DNA from: an uncultured Marvinbryantia sp.
Lineage (GTDB): Bacteria > Bacillota > Clostridia > Lachnospirales > Lachnospiraceae
Assembly: GCA_937915375.1 (NCBI GenBank)
Contig: CALDMO010000028.1
Span: 1 to 34,601, forward strand
DNA: 34,601 nt
Direction: 5' to 3'
The position numbers and the translations under genes were made by a program. This document shows, piece after piece, positions 33,126-34,601 of this stretch (position 1 is its first letter; each line of letters begins with the position of its first letter). The notes under the pieces are model-generated. The model did no database searches. It was given only the letters and a program-made list of their open reading frames with translations, and had not been told where the DNA came from.

Positions 33126-34342
33126 GATCCTTCCTCACTGTCTGTTAATATTTTTTGAAGCTCCGGAAACGGTTCTAGGCTCCGTTTTAAAATGCCGTTC
33201 ACAAAAGCGATCGCCGTACCGTAATTCGTTATCGGCACCCCAGCATCCGCGGCACACTTCATACGATAGCACATTTCTCTCTCATTAAGCATACATCCTC
33301 CGCAATGAATAATCAACTGATAAGATGATAATTTTTCCGGAAATTCTGTTCCAGATGAAAATGCGAATCGCAGCCTGCTGTCGGTATAATCCTCCAGCCA
33401 CCGCGGCAGTTTTACTGTGCCAATGTCCTCACACTGCCTGTGATGCGTACAGCCCTCCGAAATCAGTACCATATCCCCATCTTTTAAAGTATCTATCCGC
33501 GCCGCGCCGCACACTGCTTCTCTCAGCGTCCCCTTATAACGTGCCATCAGAATGGAAAAGGACGTCAGTGGTATTTCTTTGGGAATCTCTTCTGCAACGC
33601 GTCCGAATACCTGACTGTCTGTAATCACAAGTTTTGGCGCTTTACCAATTTCACCCAAGGTCTGCATCATTTCGCTCTCCCTTGTCACAATCGGCACTGC
33701 TCCCGCCTCCAAAAGATCGCGGATCGTCTGCTGCTGCGGCAGGATCAGGCGGCCTTTTGGTGCCGCCTTGTCAATTGGCGTCACCAAAAGCACAAAATCT
33801 CCCACACCAACCTGATCACCGACCAGATACTTCTCCTTTTGCGGAATCTCTGCCAATTCGGCGATCCGATTTTTCAGTTCCTCAATGTTCCTTTTCTGCA
33901 GCGCGCTGACATAAAACGCATGCTCCTGTGGCTGCGGCAAGTCTTTTAAAAGATCAATTTTATTATAAACGATTAAATACGGAATCTTTTTATCACCGAA
34001 AAGTGTCAGCAATTCTTGTTCACTTTCTGTGAGGCCCGCTCCGGCATCCACCACCAAAACAGCCACATCCGTTTTATTTAAGATTCTCTTCGTTCTGGCA
34101 ACACGCTGTTCGCCAAGACTTCCCACATCGTCATAGCCCGGCGTATCGATTATCAACACTGGTCCGACCGGGGGCAGTTCCATTGCCTTACTGACCGGAT
34201 CCGTCGTTGTGCCAAGCACCTCCGACACCACAGAAAGATTTTGGCCCGTTATCGCATTAACCACACTCGATTTTCCCGCATTGCGTCGACCAAAAAAGCC
34301 AATGTGTACACGTTCACCGGACGGCGTACTATTTAAACTCAT
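33122..34342 (-). CDS. hydF: [FeFe]-hydrogenase maturation GTPase HydF
   Basis: A 406-residue protein with an N-terminal GTPase domain (P-loop GRRNAGKS at 18-25, DTPGYDD, NKID), a dimerisation part, and a C-terminal cluster domain. The ligand pattern CxH...HCxxC is met by CTH (in EGCTHHRQCED) and HCGGC (in IIHCGGCMLNERE). HydF is the scaffold on which HydE and HydG build the 2Fe subcluster before transfer to the hydrogenase. The length is normal. A GTGGGG stretch lies before the start. No strong promoter is obvious; transcription may come from the tRNA side or a weak TATAGT box around 34385. Confidence 0.96.
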   Translation of the reverse strand: MSLNSTPSGERVHIGFFGRRNAGKSSVVNAITGQNLSVVSEVLGTTTDPVSKAMELPPVGPVLIIDTPGYDDVGSLGEQRVARTKRILNKTDVAVLVVDAGAGLTESEQELLTLFGDKKIPYLIVYNKIDLLKDLPQPQEHAFYVSALQKRNIEELKNRIAELAEIPQKEKYLVGDQVGVGDFVLLVTPIDKAAPKGRLILPQQQTIRDLLEAGAVPIVTRESEMMQTLGEIGKAPKLVITDSQVFGRVAEEIPKEIPLTSFSILMARYKGTLREAVCGAARIDTLKDGDMVLISEGCTHHRQCEDIGTVKLPRWLEDYTDSRLRFAFSSGTEFPEKLSSYQLIIHCGGCMLNEREMCYRMKCAADAGVPITNYGTAIAFVNGILKRSLEPFPELQKILTDSEEGS

Positions 34343-34508
34343 AACAGTTCCCCACTTTTATACTTACTTGTCTCCTGTTTACTACTATACACTAAACCAA
34401 TCATTATTTGAAGCACAAAATAAATGAGAACTGTCATCTTTGAACAGGCGTGCATTCTGCGAAGCGTTTTGGAATATAAAAATGTAAAAATTTTTCCCGA
34501 TATCACAA

Positions 34509-34544
34509 AAAACCTGTTTTGATATCACTATCAAAACAGGTTTT
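34509..34544 (-). terminator. Terminator after tRNA-Arg
   Basis: AAAACCTGTTTTGATA (34509-34524) and TATCAAAACAGGTTTT (34529-34544) form a perfect 16-bp stem with the loop TCAC. On the minus strand it ends in TTTTTT, directly after the tRNA 3' end. Confidence 0.92.
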
Positions 34545-34547
34545 GCA

Positions 34548-34601
34548 CGTGCGTTAGAAGATTCGAACTCCCGACCTTTTGGTCCGTAGCCAAACGCTCT
34601 A
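34548..34601 (-). tRNA. tRNA-Arg (ACG), 5' part outside the window
   Basis: On the minus strand the visible part includes the end of the D-arm (TAGAGC), the anticodon stem TTTGG/CCAAA with loop CTACGGA (anticodon ACG), a 5-base variable loop, the T-arm GGGAG-TTCGAAT-CTTCT, and the acceptor 3' strand AACGCAC with discriminator G. CCA does not appear to be encoded. The ACG anticodon would be deaminated to ICG and read CGU, CGC and CGA. Confidence 0.92.

Noticed and set aside
1..34601. CRISPR array, phage module or plasmid origin
   Set aside because: No regularly spaced direct repeats, phage structural genes or replication initiator were seen.

Overview
The window looks like chromosomal DNA of a Gram-positive anaerobe in the Clostridia, most likely Lachnospiraceae (an inference from gene content, no database used). 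The pointers are a type III glutamine synthetase, DapL-type lysine synthesis, an ANTAR regulator, a T-box leader, PepV, HydG and HydF for [FeFe]-hydrogenase maturation, and strong AGGAGG-like ribosome sites.

Layout. 1-1240: a decayed ISAs1-family insertion sequence with matching inverted ends and a near-perfect 10-bp target duplication. 1241-19673 (minus strand): a long nitrogen locus in two transcription units. The upstream one is glnN (GSIII), amt fused to P-II, and asnB. The downstream one has its own promoter and attenuator, then guaA, pyrG, glmS, purF, carA, carB, dapF and dapL, nearly without gaps. Together these hold six glutamine amidotransferases (AsnB, GuaA, PyrG, GlmS, PurF, CarA) next to a glutamine-making enzyme and an ammonium channel. 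19674-20317: back-to-back promoters, a glnN leader with repeated stem-loops, and a tryptophan T-box. 20318-21691: a trpB2 gene with one amber codon. 21692-27104 (plus strand): a promoter and terminator-like leader, then a glutamate synthase split into three genes, a short type I glutamine synthetase, and an ANTAR regulator with a degenerate receiver domain.

27105-28348 has no intact gene: it holds an Rpn-family nuclease/transposase relic and several large hairpins. 28349-34601 carries pepV, hydG, ttcA, an sseB-like gene, hydF and the 3' part of tRNA-Arg(ACG) running off the edge.

How it fits together. Ammonium enters through Amt, is fixed by GSIII or GSI, and glutamine is passed to glutamate synthase and to amidotransferases making Asn, GMP, CTP, glucosamine-6-P, phosphoribosylamine and carbamoyl phosphate. 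All three nitrogen transcription units start at a consensus TTGACA-17-TAtaAT-like promoter followed within about 5-15 nt by a stem-loop. In two of them it is a clear intrinsic terminator; in glnN it is a two-hairpin leader with alternative pairings. The arm motif GGCAARGGCGTCTTT occurs three times in the guaA and glnN leaders, and most differences between stem arms are G.U-compatible on the transcribed strand. An ANTAR protein, the class that releases such terminators by binding RNA, is encoded in the same locus. The best candidate for an under-described system is therefore a locus-wide RNA attenuation regulon that couples glutamine supply to glutamine use.
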